DNA of 42,857 nucleotides from Oxalobacteraceae bacterium (GTDB lineage Bacteria > Pseudomonadota > Gammaproteobacteria > Burkholderiales > Burkholderiaceae_D), in assembly GCA_021151485.1 (NCBI GenBank), contig JAGKXB010000019.1, positions 1 through 42,857 on the forward strand, given 5' to 3'. Position numbers and translations under genes: made by a program. The notes beneath the pieces were generated by a model that saw only the letters and a list, made by a program, of their open reading frames with translations, made no database searches and had not been told where the DNA came from. Shown one piece after another: positions 1-8,048 of this stretch. The number at the start of each line of letters is the position of its first letter. The stretch's first letter is position 1.

Positions 1-2340
1 GATTATCTCTATATCAATCAACGTAACGGGACATTTAAAGAAGAAATACAACAACGGATTGGGCATACTAGCTTGGCCTCAATGGGAGCTGATTTTGCCG
101 ATATTAACAATGATGGCTACTCGGATATTTTCACAACCGATATGCTCCCCATCGACGAGACGCGTCTCAAAAGTACGACCTCATTTGAAAGCCACTATAT
201 CTTCAAACTCAAGCAGCAGAAAGGGTTTTACAATCAATTTATGCAAAATGCCCTGCAACTCAACAACCAAGACGGGACTTATAGCGAAATTGCGTGTTTG
301 AGTGGTGTCGAAGCTAGTGACTGGAGCTGGGGAGCGTTGATGTTTGATGCTGATAACGACATGAAAACCGACATCTACGTCTGTAATGGCATTTATAACG
401 ACGTTATCGACCAAGATTTTATTGACTTTTTTGCGGATGAAGTAGCTCAAACAATGGTTCTTTCAGGTGAAAAAAAGAGCTTTGATGCCATCATCAACCA
501 AATGCCGTCACGTCCTATTGTCAATAACTTTTTCCATAACAAAGGTAACCTCAAATTTGAAGAAGCCAGCAAAGATTTTGGTTTTGGAACACCTTCCTTT
601 TCTAACGGAGCCGCCTATGCTGATTTGGACAATGACGGTGATTTGGATTTAGTCGTTAACAACGTCAACCAAAAAGCATTTGTGTACCGTAACAAAACCA
701 ACGAAAACAAAGATATTCATTACATTAAGTTTAAGCTGAAAGGCGAAAGCAAGAACCTCAATGCCATCGGAACGCAATTAAAAGTGTATGTAAATGACCA
801 AATTTTAAGTAAAAACATCATGCCTGCACGGGGCTTTCAGTCGAGTACCGAATACCCCGTAACACTGGGGTTAGGTTCAACAACCAAAATTGACTCCGTA
901 ACTATTACATGGTACGATGGCCGAGTTACGAAACTTAATAACTTACCCATTGACCGAACGCACGAACTGAGCATTAGCAGTGGCAAAAAGCTCCTCACCC
1001 CTACTCCTGCTGAGCGTTTATCGCTGTATTTGGCAAAAACAGAAGCCCCTTTTGACACTCATAATGAAAACGATTACGAAGATTTTTACCAAGAAAAAAA
1101 CATCCCAGTCAAACTCTCTAAAGAAGGCCCGAGAGCAGCGGTAGGAGATGTAAACAACGACGGAGCCGATGACATCTACATCTGCGGAGCGGCCAATCAA
1201 GCGGGGCAGCTGTACCTTCAAGTCAATGGCTCGTTCCAAAAATCAGAACAAAAAATCTTTGAAGACTTTAAATATTTCGAAGACACCGAAGCTGTGTTTT
1301 TTGACGCAGACAAAGACGGTGACTTTGATTTGTACGTTGGGGCAGGTGGAAACGAACTCGACCCTAATCAGCGTGGCTTAAACGACCGCTTGTATGCCAA
1401 CGACGGCAAAGGTCACTTCTCACTTGCTACCAACGCTCTCCCCCCCAATGGTATGAATACCAGCGTTGTCGTTCCCATAGATTTTGATAAAGACGGTGAT
1501 TGGGACCTATTTGTTGGTAGCCGAAGTTTACCCAAGACCTACGGACTTTCTCCCGTCAGCTATATTTTTGAAAACCTTGGAAACCTCAAATTCAAGGATA
1601 GTACCCCCAAAAGCTTCCAGACCTTGGGGCTCATTCGCGATGCCGCTTGGGAAGATATCAATGGGGATAACAATAAAGAATTGATTGTGGTTGGGGACTG
1701 GATGAATCCAATGGCATTCACGTACCAAAACGGCGCTTTTACCGAAGTCAAAACAGGATTAGAAAACTATCAGGGTTTTTGGGGAAGAATCGAAGCCGTG
1801 GACATCGACAATGATAAAGACTTGGATTTAGTGCTAGGCAACATCGGCGACAACTTCATGCTTCGTGCCTCAGAGAACAGGCCTGTCAAAATTTGGGTAA
1901 GCGACTTTGACAACAATGGATTAATCGATAAAATCCTAACAAAAACCGTTGATGGCGAAGATAGCCCTGTGCTACTGAAACGAGAAATGATGGAGCAATT
2001 CCCAATTTTGAAAAAAGAAAATTTGAAGCACTCTGCTTATGCCACTAAAAGGCTCAAGGACTTATTTACCTCCGACGTACTTTCAAAAGCAACCATCAAA
2101 CAAGTAAACTACATGCACTCTGCCGTAGCCATCAACGACGGGAAGGGTAACTTTAAACTATCAGTATTGCCTGTCGAAGCCCAAATTTCGTGCATCAATG
2201 CCACTTACTGCGTTGATATAAACAACGACGTGCATACAAACGCGCAGCATCCAACTTGCCAGGATAAAGCGCCGCACGCGCACGCAACATCAGCGGATGT
2301 TGTGCTGGCAAACGCGCAAACTGTAAGCGACCACGCTTGA
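1..2340 (+). CDS. VCBS/FG-GAP repeat protein with ASPIC/UnbV segment (partial, Bacteroidota type)
   Basis: The frame is open from base 1, so the N-terminus lies outside the window. The protein shows many FG-GAP/VCBS calcium-loop motifs of the form DxDxDGDxD, for example DLDNDGDLDLVVNN, DVNNDGADDIYICG, DADKDGDFDLYVG and DFDKDGDWDLFVG, as in beta-propeller surface proteins. Around nt 780-980 the GFQSS...LGLGS...WYDGR pattern fits the ASPIC/UnbV domain. Such secreted proteins are common in Bacteroidota, often near SusC/SusD genes. Their function is usually unknown; binding or adhesion is inferred. The last family-like residues are CVDINND (to about nt 2230). The following 37 codons up to the stop at 2338-2340 are antisense to ubiC and not homologous in style, so the true C-terminus is also missing. 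The gene is unrelated to everything downstream. Confidence 0.8.
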   Translation, partial: DYLYINQRNGTFKEEIQQRIGHTSLASMGADFADINNDGYSDIFTTDMLPIDETRLKSTTSFESHYIFKLKQQKGFYNQFMQNALQLNNQDGTYSEIACLSGVEASDWSWGALMFDADNDMKTDIYVCNGIYNDVIDQDFIDFFADEVAQTMVLSGEKKSFDAIINQMPSRPIVNNFFHNKGNLKFEEASKDFGFGTPSFSNGAAYADLDNDGDLDLVVNNVNQKAFVYRNKTNENKDIHYIKFKLKGESKNLNAIGTQLKVYVNDQILSKNIMPARGFQSSTEYPVTLGLGSTTKIDSVTITWYDGRVTKLNNLPIDRTHELSISSGKKLLTPTPAERLSLYLAKTEAPFDTHNENDYEDFYQEKNIPVKLSKEGPRAAVGDVNNDGADDIYICGAANQAGQLYLQVNGSFQKSEQKIFEDFKYFEDTEAVFFDADKDGDFDLYVGAGGNELDPNQRGLNDRLYANDGKGHFSLATNALPPNGMNTSVVVPIDFDKDGDWDLFVGSRSLPKTYGLSPVSYIFENLGNLKFKDSTPKSFQTLGLIRDAAWEDINGDNNKELIVVGDWMNPMAFTYQNGAFTEVKTGLENYQGFWGRIEAVDIDNDKDLDLVLGNIGDNFMLRASENRPVKIWVSDFDNNGLIDKILTKTVDGEDSPVLLKREMMEQFPILKKENLKHSAYATKRLKDLFTSDVLSKATIKQVNYMHSAVAINDGKGNFKLSVLPVEAQISCINATYCVDINNDVHTNAQHPTCQDKAPHAHATSADVVLANAQTVSDHA

Positions 2341-2722
2341 TTTGCGGATCGTTGAACAAAGTCGTCCCTAAAGAACGCTCACCCAAGGTTTTAAACAAAG
2401 GCCAATCCGCCGCAGTTGCACTGAGTGGCACAACGGTATGCGCAAAAATCATGGTTTCGCCATCACATTGCAGCAAGACTTCTCTTTCCCAAACCTTGGA
2501 TGAAGGCGCTACGCCCAACACAGCAGCTTCATCTTTTAAACATGCGGACAAACGTTGATGTAAACATTGCAGCCGAAATTCAACACAATGCGCGCGCAAT
2601 TTTTTCGTCAAGGACGCAGCATCCACCAACCAGGGACGCATCTGACCGACTTCAGACAATCTATGCACATGCGTATGCCAATGCCCCTGCGCAAGAAAAC
2701 GTGGGCCTTCGCTAGGATGCAT
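2195..2722 (-). CDS. ubiC: Chorismate--pyruvate lyase, C-terminally truncated by the junction
   Basis: UbiC removes pyruvate from chorismate to give 4-hydroxybenzoate, the first committed step of ubiquinone synthesis in the cytoplasm. Family features are present: WEREVLL with the substrate-binding Arg (E. coli Arg76 position), the TVVP strand, the GERSLGTTLF loop and ARR near residues 164-166. The normal C-terminal strand with the LLxTExFLP motif, which carries the catalytic Glu (E. coli Glu155), is absent. The last residues QRSKWH before the stop come from the foreign sequence. The ATG at 2722 overlaps the end of the upstream esterase gene by 11 nt, so the two are probably cotranscribed. The intact genome most likely has a full gene. 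Confidence 0.82.
   Translation of the reverse strand: MHPSEGPRFLAQGHWHTHVHRLSEVGQMRPWLVDAASLTKKLRAHCVEFRLQCLHQRLSACLKDEAAVLGVAPSSKVWEREVLLQCDGETMIFAHTVVPLSATAADWPLFKTLGERSLGTTLFNDPQIKRGRLQFARLPAQHPLMLRARAALYPGKLDAARLYARRCLYQRSKWH
2213..2231. other. Probable chimeric junction between two genomes
   Basis: Left of this point the sequence codes for a Bacteroidota-type propeller protein on +. Right of it the sequence codes for betaproteobacterial genes on -. The bases in this interval read as VDINND in the left protein (a normal VCBS motif) and as ARRCLYQ in UbiC (the normal ARR segment near its C-terminus). Both gene products lose their expected continuation exactly here. A shared 15-20 bp segment is what a k-mer or short-overlap misjoin produces. 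Confidence 0.75.
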
Positions 2723-3305
2723 CGGGCAAACCAGCTATGCCACAAAACGTCAGCACTTCATCCATATAAGCCGGAAAATCCGACAAACCATGATCACTAC
2801 CTTCAATCACACGTTGCCGTGCGTTGGGATAATGCGCCACCATCTCACGCCAATCCAACACTTCATCGCCTGTGGCAGCAATTAAAAAATAACGTTCAGG
2901 CTGCGTGATGTGAGCAACCAGCAATTCTTGCATTTCCGCAATATATTCACGCTTAAATTCAAACGGTTCATTGGTGTGGTAATCCGTCGTCACACCGACG
3001 TATTTTTCTAAATCATGCGCAGGTTTGACGGCTGGATTTAACAAAACAGCACGACAAGCCAATTTCTGCGCCAACCAGGTTGCATAAAAACCACCCAAAG
3101 AAGAACCAATCAATGTGACTTGATCGGAACGAATGCGGTTTGCATTCAAATAATCTAAAACTAATTGCACCGATTCTTTTGGCGAAGCAGGTAATTGCGG
3201 GCAGAAAAATTCCGCACTGCGACCCAACTCCTGCATCCGCTCAGCCAGCAAGCGTACTTTGTAAGAATGCGGGGAAGAACGAAAACCATGTAGATAAATA
3301 ATCAT
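2712..3305 (-). CDS. YqiA/UPF0227-type alpha/beta-fold esterase
   Basis: A 197-residue single-domain hydrolase. It starts with the strand-loop MIIYLHGF (oxyanion region) and has the nucleophile elbow GSSLGG with Ser69. A late GSDHGLSDF segment supplies the likely catalytic His, and the Asp is probably in TGDEVLDW. This is the YqiA/YcfP group of small bacterial esterases; the physiological substrate is not known. Its start ATG overlaps the mpl stop in an ATGA arrangement and its end overlaps ubiC, so mpl, this gene and ubiC look like one leftward transcript. The function is assigned by fold and motif only. Confidence 0.85.
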   Translation of the reverse strand: MIIYLHGFRSSPHSYKVRLLAERMQELGRSAEFFCPQLPASPKESVQLVLDYLNANRIRSDQVTLIGSSLGGFYATWLAQKLACRAVLLNPAVKPAHDLEKYVGVTTDYHTNEPFEFKREYIAEMQELLVAHITQPERYFLIAATGDEVLDWREMVAHYPNARQRVIEGSDHGLSDFPAYMDEVLTFCGIAGLPDAS

Positions 3306-4702
3306 GATGCAGCCTTTTTTAATTCCAACGCATCCAAAATCTTTTGATGCACATTGCCAAATCCACCATTACTCATCACCAAAATGTGATCGCCTGGCTG
3401 CGTCAACGCCACGATGCGTTCAACCAATACATTCAAGTCATCAAAAACATGCGCTTTGCTGCCTAATGGTGCCAGCGTCTCCTTCAAATCCCAGCCCAAG
3501 TTGTCTTTCACTGTCGCCGTACTAGTCGCCTGATAAGCAAACACCACATCGGCATCAGACAAACTGCCAGGCAAAGCCTGTTTCATGACACCCAATTTCA
3601 TGGTATTCGAGCGCGGCTCCAGAAGCGCCACAATCCGCGCTTCCCCGACTTTTTTACGCAAACCAGCAAGGGTGGTGGCAATCGCAGTCGGATGATGAGC
3701 AAAATCGTCGTACACCGTCACTCCCGCCACATCACCACGTACTTCCATACGGCGCTTCACATTTTCAAACCTGGACAAGGCCGATATCGCCTGCGCAGCA
3801 GGCACGCCAACATGACGCGCAGCGGCAATCGCGGCTAATGCATTCAAACGATTATGGCGTCCGGTTAATTCCCATTGCACCGTGCCTTGGATTTGCTGAT
3901 TCAACAAAACGTCAAAACTGCCATCCTCATGTTCAGTCAAGGTCCAATTTGCGGACTCGCCTTCTCCAAAACCTTCTTGCTCACTCCAACAACCCCGCGT
4001 CATCACGCGCTGCAAAGCGGGTTCGCTAGCATTGACAATCACACGACCAATGCCCGGCACAGTGCGCACAAGATGATGGAACTGCGTTTCAATCGCCGCC
4101 AAATCAGGAAAAATATCAGCATGATCGTATTCCAGATTATTCAAGATCGCCGTCTTGGCGCGATAGTGCACAAATTTGCTGCGCTTATCGAAGAATGCGG
4201 TGTCATATTCATCGGCTTCAATAACAAAGAAAGGGGAAGCTGCAGCTGGGGACAAGCGTGCAGAAATACCAAAATTCATCGGTACACCGCCAATCAAAAA
4301 GCCTGGCGCATAACCGCAGTCTTCCAAAATCCATGCCAACATGGAGGATGTCGTAGTTTTCCCATGCGTACCGGCAACTGCCAACACCCATTTATCCTGC
4401 AAAATATGCTCGCCCATCCATTGCGGGCCAGAAATATAGGGCAAATTACGATTGAGAATTTCTTCCATCAACGGATTGCCACGCGTAACCACATTGCCAA
4501 TCACAAAAAGATCGGGTTGATACATTGCAAGCTGTTCTGCACCAAAACCCTGCACCAATTCAATCCCCTGCTGTTCCAATTGCGTACTCATAGGCGGATA
4601 CACGTTGGCATCACAACCCGTCACTTTGTGCCCAGCTTGTTTTGCCAACACAGCAAGACCACCCATAAAAGTGCCGCAAATACCGAGTATATGAATATGC
4701 AT
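3302..4702 (-). CDS. mpl: UDP-N-acetylmuramate:L-alanyl-gamma-D-glutamyl-meso-diaminopimelate ligase
   Basis: Mpl attaches the recycled murein tripeptide directly to UDP-MurNAc, returning cell-wall breakdown products to peptidoglycan synthesis in the cytoplasm. The 466 residues match the family length. The N-terminus MHIHILGICGTFMGG is the Rossmann-like UDP-binding domain. The ATP-binding P-loop GTHGKTTT is at residues 111-118, followed by the Mur-ligase central domain (IEADEYDTAFFDKR, FDHADIF-like NLEYDHADIF) and a C-terminal domain with YDDFAHHPTAI. The length and the GxCGTFMGG start separate it from MurC. It is the first gene of the leftward group, and ampD, which feeds the same recycling pathway, lies 11 kb away. 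Confidence 0.95.
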   Translation of the reverse strand: MHIHILGICGTFMGGLAVLAKQAGHKVTGCDANVYPPMSTQLEQQGIELVQGFGAEQLAMYQPDLFVIGNVVTRGNPLMEEILNRNLPYISGPQWMGEHILQDKWVLAVAGTHGKTTTSSMLAWILEDCGYAPGFLIGGVPMNFGISARLSPAAASPFFVIEADEYDTAFFDKRSKFVHYRAKTAILNNLEYDHADIFPDLAAIETQFHHLVRTVPGIGRVIVNASEPALQRVMTRGCWSEQEGFGEGESANWTLTEHEDGSFDVLLNQQIQGTVQWELTGRHNRLNALAAIAAARHVGVPAAQAISALSRFENVKRRMEVRGDVAGVTVYDDFAHHPTAIATTLAGLRKKVGEARIVALLEPRSNTMKLGVMKQALPGSLSDADVVFAYQATSTATVKDNLGWDLKETLAPLGSKAHVFDDLNVLVERIVALTQPGDHILVMSNGGFGNVHQKILDALELKKAAS

Positions 4703-4710
4703 AGTGCTTT

Positions 4711-4760
4711 TTAACTTAAATGTAATTAAAGGTAATTAAACATAATTAAACGCAATTAAA
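4711..4760. repeat. Tandem decamer repeat with phased AATTAAA tracts
   Basis: Four consecutive 10-bp units end in AATTAAA (tgt, ggt, cat and cgc + AATTAAA at 4721, 4731, 4741 and 4751). A degenerate fifth copy, ttaacttaaa, sits at 4711. The 10-bp period places A/T tracts on the same helix face, which should bend the DNA. The repeat lies between the divergent mpl and tlpA-like genes. Confidence 0.85.
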
Positions 4761-4847
4761 ACAAAATGATACAATTTTGATCGCTCTTGTTTTACCAAAC
4801 AAAAAGCTACCGAATTCCAGGCAACATCAATTCAGCAACGCAATGTG

Positions 4848-5420
4848 ATGAACACCATAAAACATACCAATTCAAAATTCCGCATTATCGGCATTGTTAT
4901 TGCTATTTTATTTAGCTGCTTAGGCATTTATTTAGGTGCACGCAATCACACACCAACCCAAATAACCGAACCTCCCATTATCCGTTTGTTCTCCTCATCT
5001 ATGCAAGATAAAGACGGACAATTACAGCCACTTTCCCAATGGAAAAACAAAACACTAGTCATCAACTTCTGGGCCACGTGGTGCACACCTTGCGTAGAAG
5101 AAATACCTGAATTATCCGCATTGCAAAAATCCATCGCATCAAACAATACGCAAATTATCGGCATTGGCATTGATTCTGCCGACAACATTGCTGCATTTAC
5201 AAAGAAACATCAGGAAAAAATTCACTACCCTATCTACGTAGGCGGCATGGATGGCGCTGAACTTTTGCGCAGTTTAGGCAATCAAACAGGCGGATTGCCT
5301 TTTACCGTATTGCTTGGCGCGGATGGAAAAATAAAGAAAACTTATCTGGGACGTTTAGATATCAAAAAACTAACATCAGATTTAAAAAATGAAATAATAA
5401 CGAATGTGAAACAAAATTGA
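4848..5420 (+). CDS. TlpA-family membrane-anchored thiol:disulfide protein
   Basis: A 190-residue thioredoxin-fold protein. Residues about 11-30 form one hydrophobic segment that acts as an uncleaved anchor or signal, so the domain faces the periplasm. The active site is WATWCTPC with Cys79 and Cys82, and the cis-proline loop is GGLPFT (Pro151), as in TlpA/ResA/CcmG reductases. The likely role is reducing or exchanging disulfides in periplasmic proteins, for example in cytochrome c maturation. The exact partner is not shown by the sequence. I chose the ATG at 4848 over the adjacent GTG at 4845; neither has a strong ribosome binding site. It lies 129 bp upstream of aroQ on the same strand. Confidence 0.88.
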   Translation: MNTIKHTNSKFRIIGIVIAILFSCLGIYLGARNHTPTQITEPPIIRLFSSSMQDKDGQLQPLSQWKNKTLVINFWATWCTPCVEEIPELSALQKSIASNNTQIIGIGIDSADNIAAFTKKHQEKIHYPIYVGGMDGAELLRSLGNQTGGLPFTVLLGADGKIKKTYLGRLDIKKLTSDLKNEIITNVKQN

Positions 5421-5506
5421 ATTTTTCCCAACCGCAACTGTAAACTACGCGACAACTTCATCCGCCTACAAAAACCCTAGCTTTTTCTTGCCAATTTGAC
5501 CAATTT

Positions 5507-5523
5507 GACGGCAAAATGCCGTC
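5507..5523 (+). promoter_or_regulatory. Hairpin upstream of aroQ
   Basis: A perfect 7-bp inverted repeat, GACGGCA-aaa-TGCCGTC, ends 26 nt before the aroQ start. No T-run follows, so it is not a typical terminator. It is preceded by a short direct repeat of CAATTTGAC. It could be a leader structure or a protein site; the function is unknown. Confidence 0.4.
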
Positions 5524-5549
5524 ATCGTCCTTAAATTACGCTCATTTTA

Positions 5550-5987
5550 ATGACAAAAAATATACTCTTACTAAACGGCCCCAACCTAAATTTGCTCGGT
5601 TCACGCGAACCAGAGGTTTATGGCCATCACACTTTAGCTGATATTGAAGGCGCGGCAAGAATGCAAGCAACCTTGGCCGGCGCAACATTAAGCAGCTTTC
5701 AAAGCAATCATGAAGGCGCGTTAATTGATCGTATTCATGCAGCAAAAACAGAAGGTGTGGATGTGATTATTATCAATCCTGGCGCACTTACCCATACTAG
5801 CATCGGTTTGCGTGATGCATTGAGTGGTGTGGCGATACCTTTTATCGAAGTCCATATTTCTAATATTTATCGACGTGAGGCATTTCGGCATCACTCCACC
5901 TTGCGTGATATTGCAATCGGTGTCATTTGTGGGCTAGGCGTGGATGGCTATCGTTTAGCCATCGACTTTGCATTAAAAATGCATTAA
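5550..5987 (+). CDS. aroQ: 3-dehydroquinate dehydratase, type II
   Basis: Catalyses the reversible trans-dehydration of 3-dehydroquinate to 3-dehydroshikimate in the shikimate pathway (cytoplasm, dodecamer). The 145 residues are standard for the type II family. Diagnostic segments are [15 protein letters not shown], the lid with the catalytic Tyr24 (PEVYG), NPGALTHTS and [17 protein letters not shown] with the catalytic His102. No clear Shine-Dalgarno sequence precedes the ATG. The order aroQ-accB-accC-prmA is a common betaproteobacterial arrangement and supports the call. Confidence 0.97.
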   Translation: MTKNILLLNGPNLNLLGSREPEVYGHHTLADIEGAARMQATLAGATLSSFQSNHEGALIDRIHAAKTEGVDVIIINPGALTHTSIGLRDALSGVAIPFIEVHISNIYRREAFRHHSTLRDIAIGVICGLGVDGYRLAIDFALKMH

Positions 5988-6051
5988 TCTGTCGCATCTT
6001 CACTCAAATAGCTCGCTTTATTCAAAAATTCATCATTAAGACTAACATCAG

Positions 6052-6089
6052 GATTGATCGTTTATCACCTCATCAAAAGACGATCAATC
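6052..6089 (+). promoter_or_regulatory. Long hairpin in the accB leader
   Basis: A perfect 10-bp inverted repeat, GATTGATCGT...ACGATCAATC, encloses an 18-nt loop. It ends 10 nt before the AAGGA ribosome binding site (6100-6104) of accB. Its position in the 5' leader suggests control of accBC expression, either as an RNA structure or as a palindromic operator. No T-run follows, so termination is unlikely. Confidence 0.45.
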
Positions 6090-6110
6090 TGACAATTTGA
6101 AGGACTGCAC

Positions 6111-6581
6111 ATGGATCTACGAAAACTCAAAACATTGATAGACTTAGTCGCTGAATCAGATATCGCTGAACTAGAAGTCACAGAAGGCGAAAGCAAAGTT
6201 CGCATCGTTAAACCTTCCGCGGCACAGCAAGGCCAGTTAGTCATGCAGCCACAAGCAGCGCCACAATACGCAGCAACACCAGCAGCAATAGCCGTCGCTG
6301 CGGCACCAACCCCTAGTAACCCGGCAGCAACGCCTGCAGAACCTAAAGGTCACATTATTAAGTCACCTATGGTCGGCACTTTCTACCGTTCTTCCTCGCC
6401 AGGTGCAGCGCCCTTTGTCGATGTCGGTAGCGTGGTGAAAGCAGGCGATACTTTATGTCTGATCGAAGCAATGAAATTGTTGAATGAAATCGATTCTGAT
6501 GCAGCAGGAACTATCCAGCAAATCCTGGTTGAAAATGGTCAACCAATTGAATTCGGCCAACCATTGTTTGTGATTGCTTAA
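6111..6581 (+). CDS. accB: Biotin carboxyl carrier protein of acetyl-CoA carboxylase
   Basis: Carries the biotin that shuttles CO2 between biotin carboxylase and carboxyltransferase in the first step of fatty-acid synthesis. The 156 residues have the usual three parts: an N-terminal helical segment ([12 protein letters not shown]), an Ala/Pro/Gln-rich flexible linker (about residues 36-78) and the C-terminal biotinyl domain. The biotinylation motif EAMKLLNEI has the acceptor Lys122. AAGGA is 6 nt upstream of the ATG. accC follows after 105 bp, as usual for the pair. Confidence 0.97.
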   Translation: MDLRKLKTLIDLVAESDIAELEVTEGESKVRIVKPSAAQQGQLVMQPQAAPQYAATPAAIAVAAAPTPSNPAATPAEPKGHIIKSPMVGTFYRSSSPGAAPFVDVGSVVKAGDTLCLIEAMKLLNEIDSDAAGTIQQILVENGQPIEFGQPLFVIA

Positions 6582-6686
6582 TTGAATATTCAATACTCAA
6601 TATCAATCCACTAACAGCGCAACATCAATAATCAATCTATCAATCCATTAATATCAATCACATAGCTCACGTAGCTATTTCTTACC
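6582..6686 (+). other. AT-rich accB-accC spacer with ATCAAT repeats
   Basis: The spacer contains about five irregularly spaced copies of ATCAAT (for example near 6600, 6623, 6630, 6638 and 6653) and short inverted AATATT/CAATA elements. The spacing is irregular and the copies are short, so it is low-complexity sequence rather than a defined array. No clear Shine-Dalgarno sequence precedes accC. Confidence 0.5.
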
Positions 6687-8045
6687 ATGTTTGAAAAAAT
6701 TCTGATTGCTAATCGTGGTGAAATCGCACTGCGCATCCAGCGCGCCTGCCGCGAAATGGGTATTAAAACGGTTGTTGTGCATTCTGAAGCCGATCGCGAA
6801 GCCAAGTACGTAAAGCTCGCGGACGAGTCAGTCTGCATCGGCCCAGCACCCTCTTCCCTCAGTTATCTAAGCATGCCAGCGATTATCAGCGCAGCGGAAG
6901 TCACGGATGCCGAAGCGATTCATCCCGGATATGGATTTTTGTCAGAAAACGCTGACTTTGCCGACCGTGTAGAACAATCCGGCTTTGTCTTCATCGGCCC
7001 ACGTGCCGATTCGATACGCTTAATGGGTGACAAAGTTTCCGCAAAGCAAGCCATGATTAAAGCTGGCGTACCCTGCGTGCCTGGTTCCGATGGCGCTTTG
7101 CCTGATGATCCCAAAGCTATTGTCCAAACCGCACGTAAAGTTGGCTATCCCGTCATTATCAAAGCCGCGGGTGGCGGTGGCGGACGGGGCATGCGGGTGG
7201 TACACACAGAAGCCGCATTATTGAACGCAGTGGCCATGACCAAAACAGAAGCTGGCACAGCGTTTGGCAATCCTGAGGTGTATATGGAGAAATACCTGGA
7301 AAATCCACGTCATGTGGAAATTCAGGTTTTGGCTGATGAATTCAAGAATGCAATCTGGTTGGGCGAACGTGATTGCTCCATGCAACGACGTCACCAAAAA
7401 GTCATTGAAGAAGCGCCAGCACCCGGTATTCCACGCAAAATCATCGAAAAAATCGGTGATCGCTGCGCCGAAGCCTGCCGCAAAATTGGCTATCGTGGCG
7501 CTGGTACATTTGAATTTTTATATGAAAACGGCGAGTTCTATTTCATTGAAATGAATACTCGGGTACAAGTTGAACATCCCGTCACCGAAATGATTACGGG
7601 TATTGATATCGTACAAGAGCAAATTCGCATTGCGGCAGGTGAAAAGTTACGCTTCCGCCAACGCGACATCGAATTCAGAGGCCACGCCATTGAGTGTCGT
7701 ATTAACGCTGAAGATCCTTTTAAATTTACACCTTCTCCCGGCAAAATCGTTGCATGGCATGCGCCAGGCGGCCCTGGGATACGTGTCGATTCCCATGCCT
7801 ACGCTGGTTACTACGTACCGCCACATTACGACTCCATGGTCGGCAAATTGATTGCTTATGGCGCTACGCGCGAACAAGCGATCAAGCGTATGCAAATTGC
7901 GCTTTCTGAAATGGTGGTCGAGGGCATCATGACTAATATCCCTTTACATCGTGAACTGATGGTAGATGCACGCTTCTTTGAAGGTGGCACCAACATTCAC
8001 TATTTGGAACACAAATTGGCAGAGAAGCCAGATTTAAAGAAATAA
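6687..8045 (+). CDS. accC: Biotin carboxylase subunit of acetyl-CoA carboxylase
   Basis: Uses ATP and bicarbonate to carboxylate the biotin on AccB. At 452 residues it matches the family (about 450). The N-terminal domain begins [16 protein letters not shown]. The ATP-grasp glycine loop [10 protein letters not shown] is near residues 160-169. Substrate-binding segments [20 protein letters not shown] and [14 protein letters not shown] are intact. The C-terminal biotin-carboxylase domain ([21 protein letters not shown]) is complete. The ATG at 6687 gives the standard N-terminus although the upstream ribosome binding site is weak. prmA starts 3 nt after the stop. Confidence 0.97.
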   Translation: MFEKILIANRGEIALRIQRACREMGIKTVVVHSEADREAKYVKLADESVCIGPAPSSLSYLSMPAIISAAEVTDAEAIHPGYGFLSENADFADRVEQSGFVFIGPRADSIRLMGDKVSAKQAMIKAGVPCVPGSDGALPDDPKAIVQTARKVGYPVIIKAAGGGGGRGMRVVHTEAALLNAVAMTKTEAGTAFGNPEVYMEKYLENPRHVEIQVLADEFKNAIWLGERDCSMQRRHQKVIEEAPAPGIPRKIIEKIGDRCAEACRKIGYRGAGTFEFLYENGEFYFIEMNTRVQVEHPVTEMITGIDIVQEQIRIAAGEKLRFRQRDIEFRGHAIECRINAEDPFKFTPSPGKIVAWHAPGGPGIRVDSHAYAGYYVPPHYDSMVGKLIAYGATREQAIKRMQIALSEMVVEGIMTNIPLHRELMVDARFFEGGTNIHYLEHKLAEKPDLKK

Positions 8046-8048
8046 AAA

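Noticed and set aside
2231..2340. C-terminal 37 codons of the VCBS frame
   Set aside because: They are antisense to ubiC and rich in Ala/His without propeller motifs; read-through after the join, not real protein.
3875..4714. 279-codon open frame on + opposite mpl
   Set aside because: It is antisense to a clear Mpl coding sequence, has no family character and no ribosome binding site. It is a shadow frame.
6582..6686. ATCAAT repeats as a possible CRISPR-like or iteron array
   Set aside because: Copies are only 6 bp and irregularly spaced; low-complexity AT-rich spacer.
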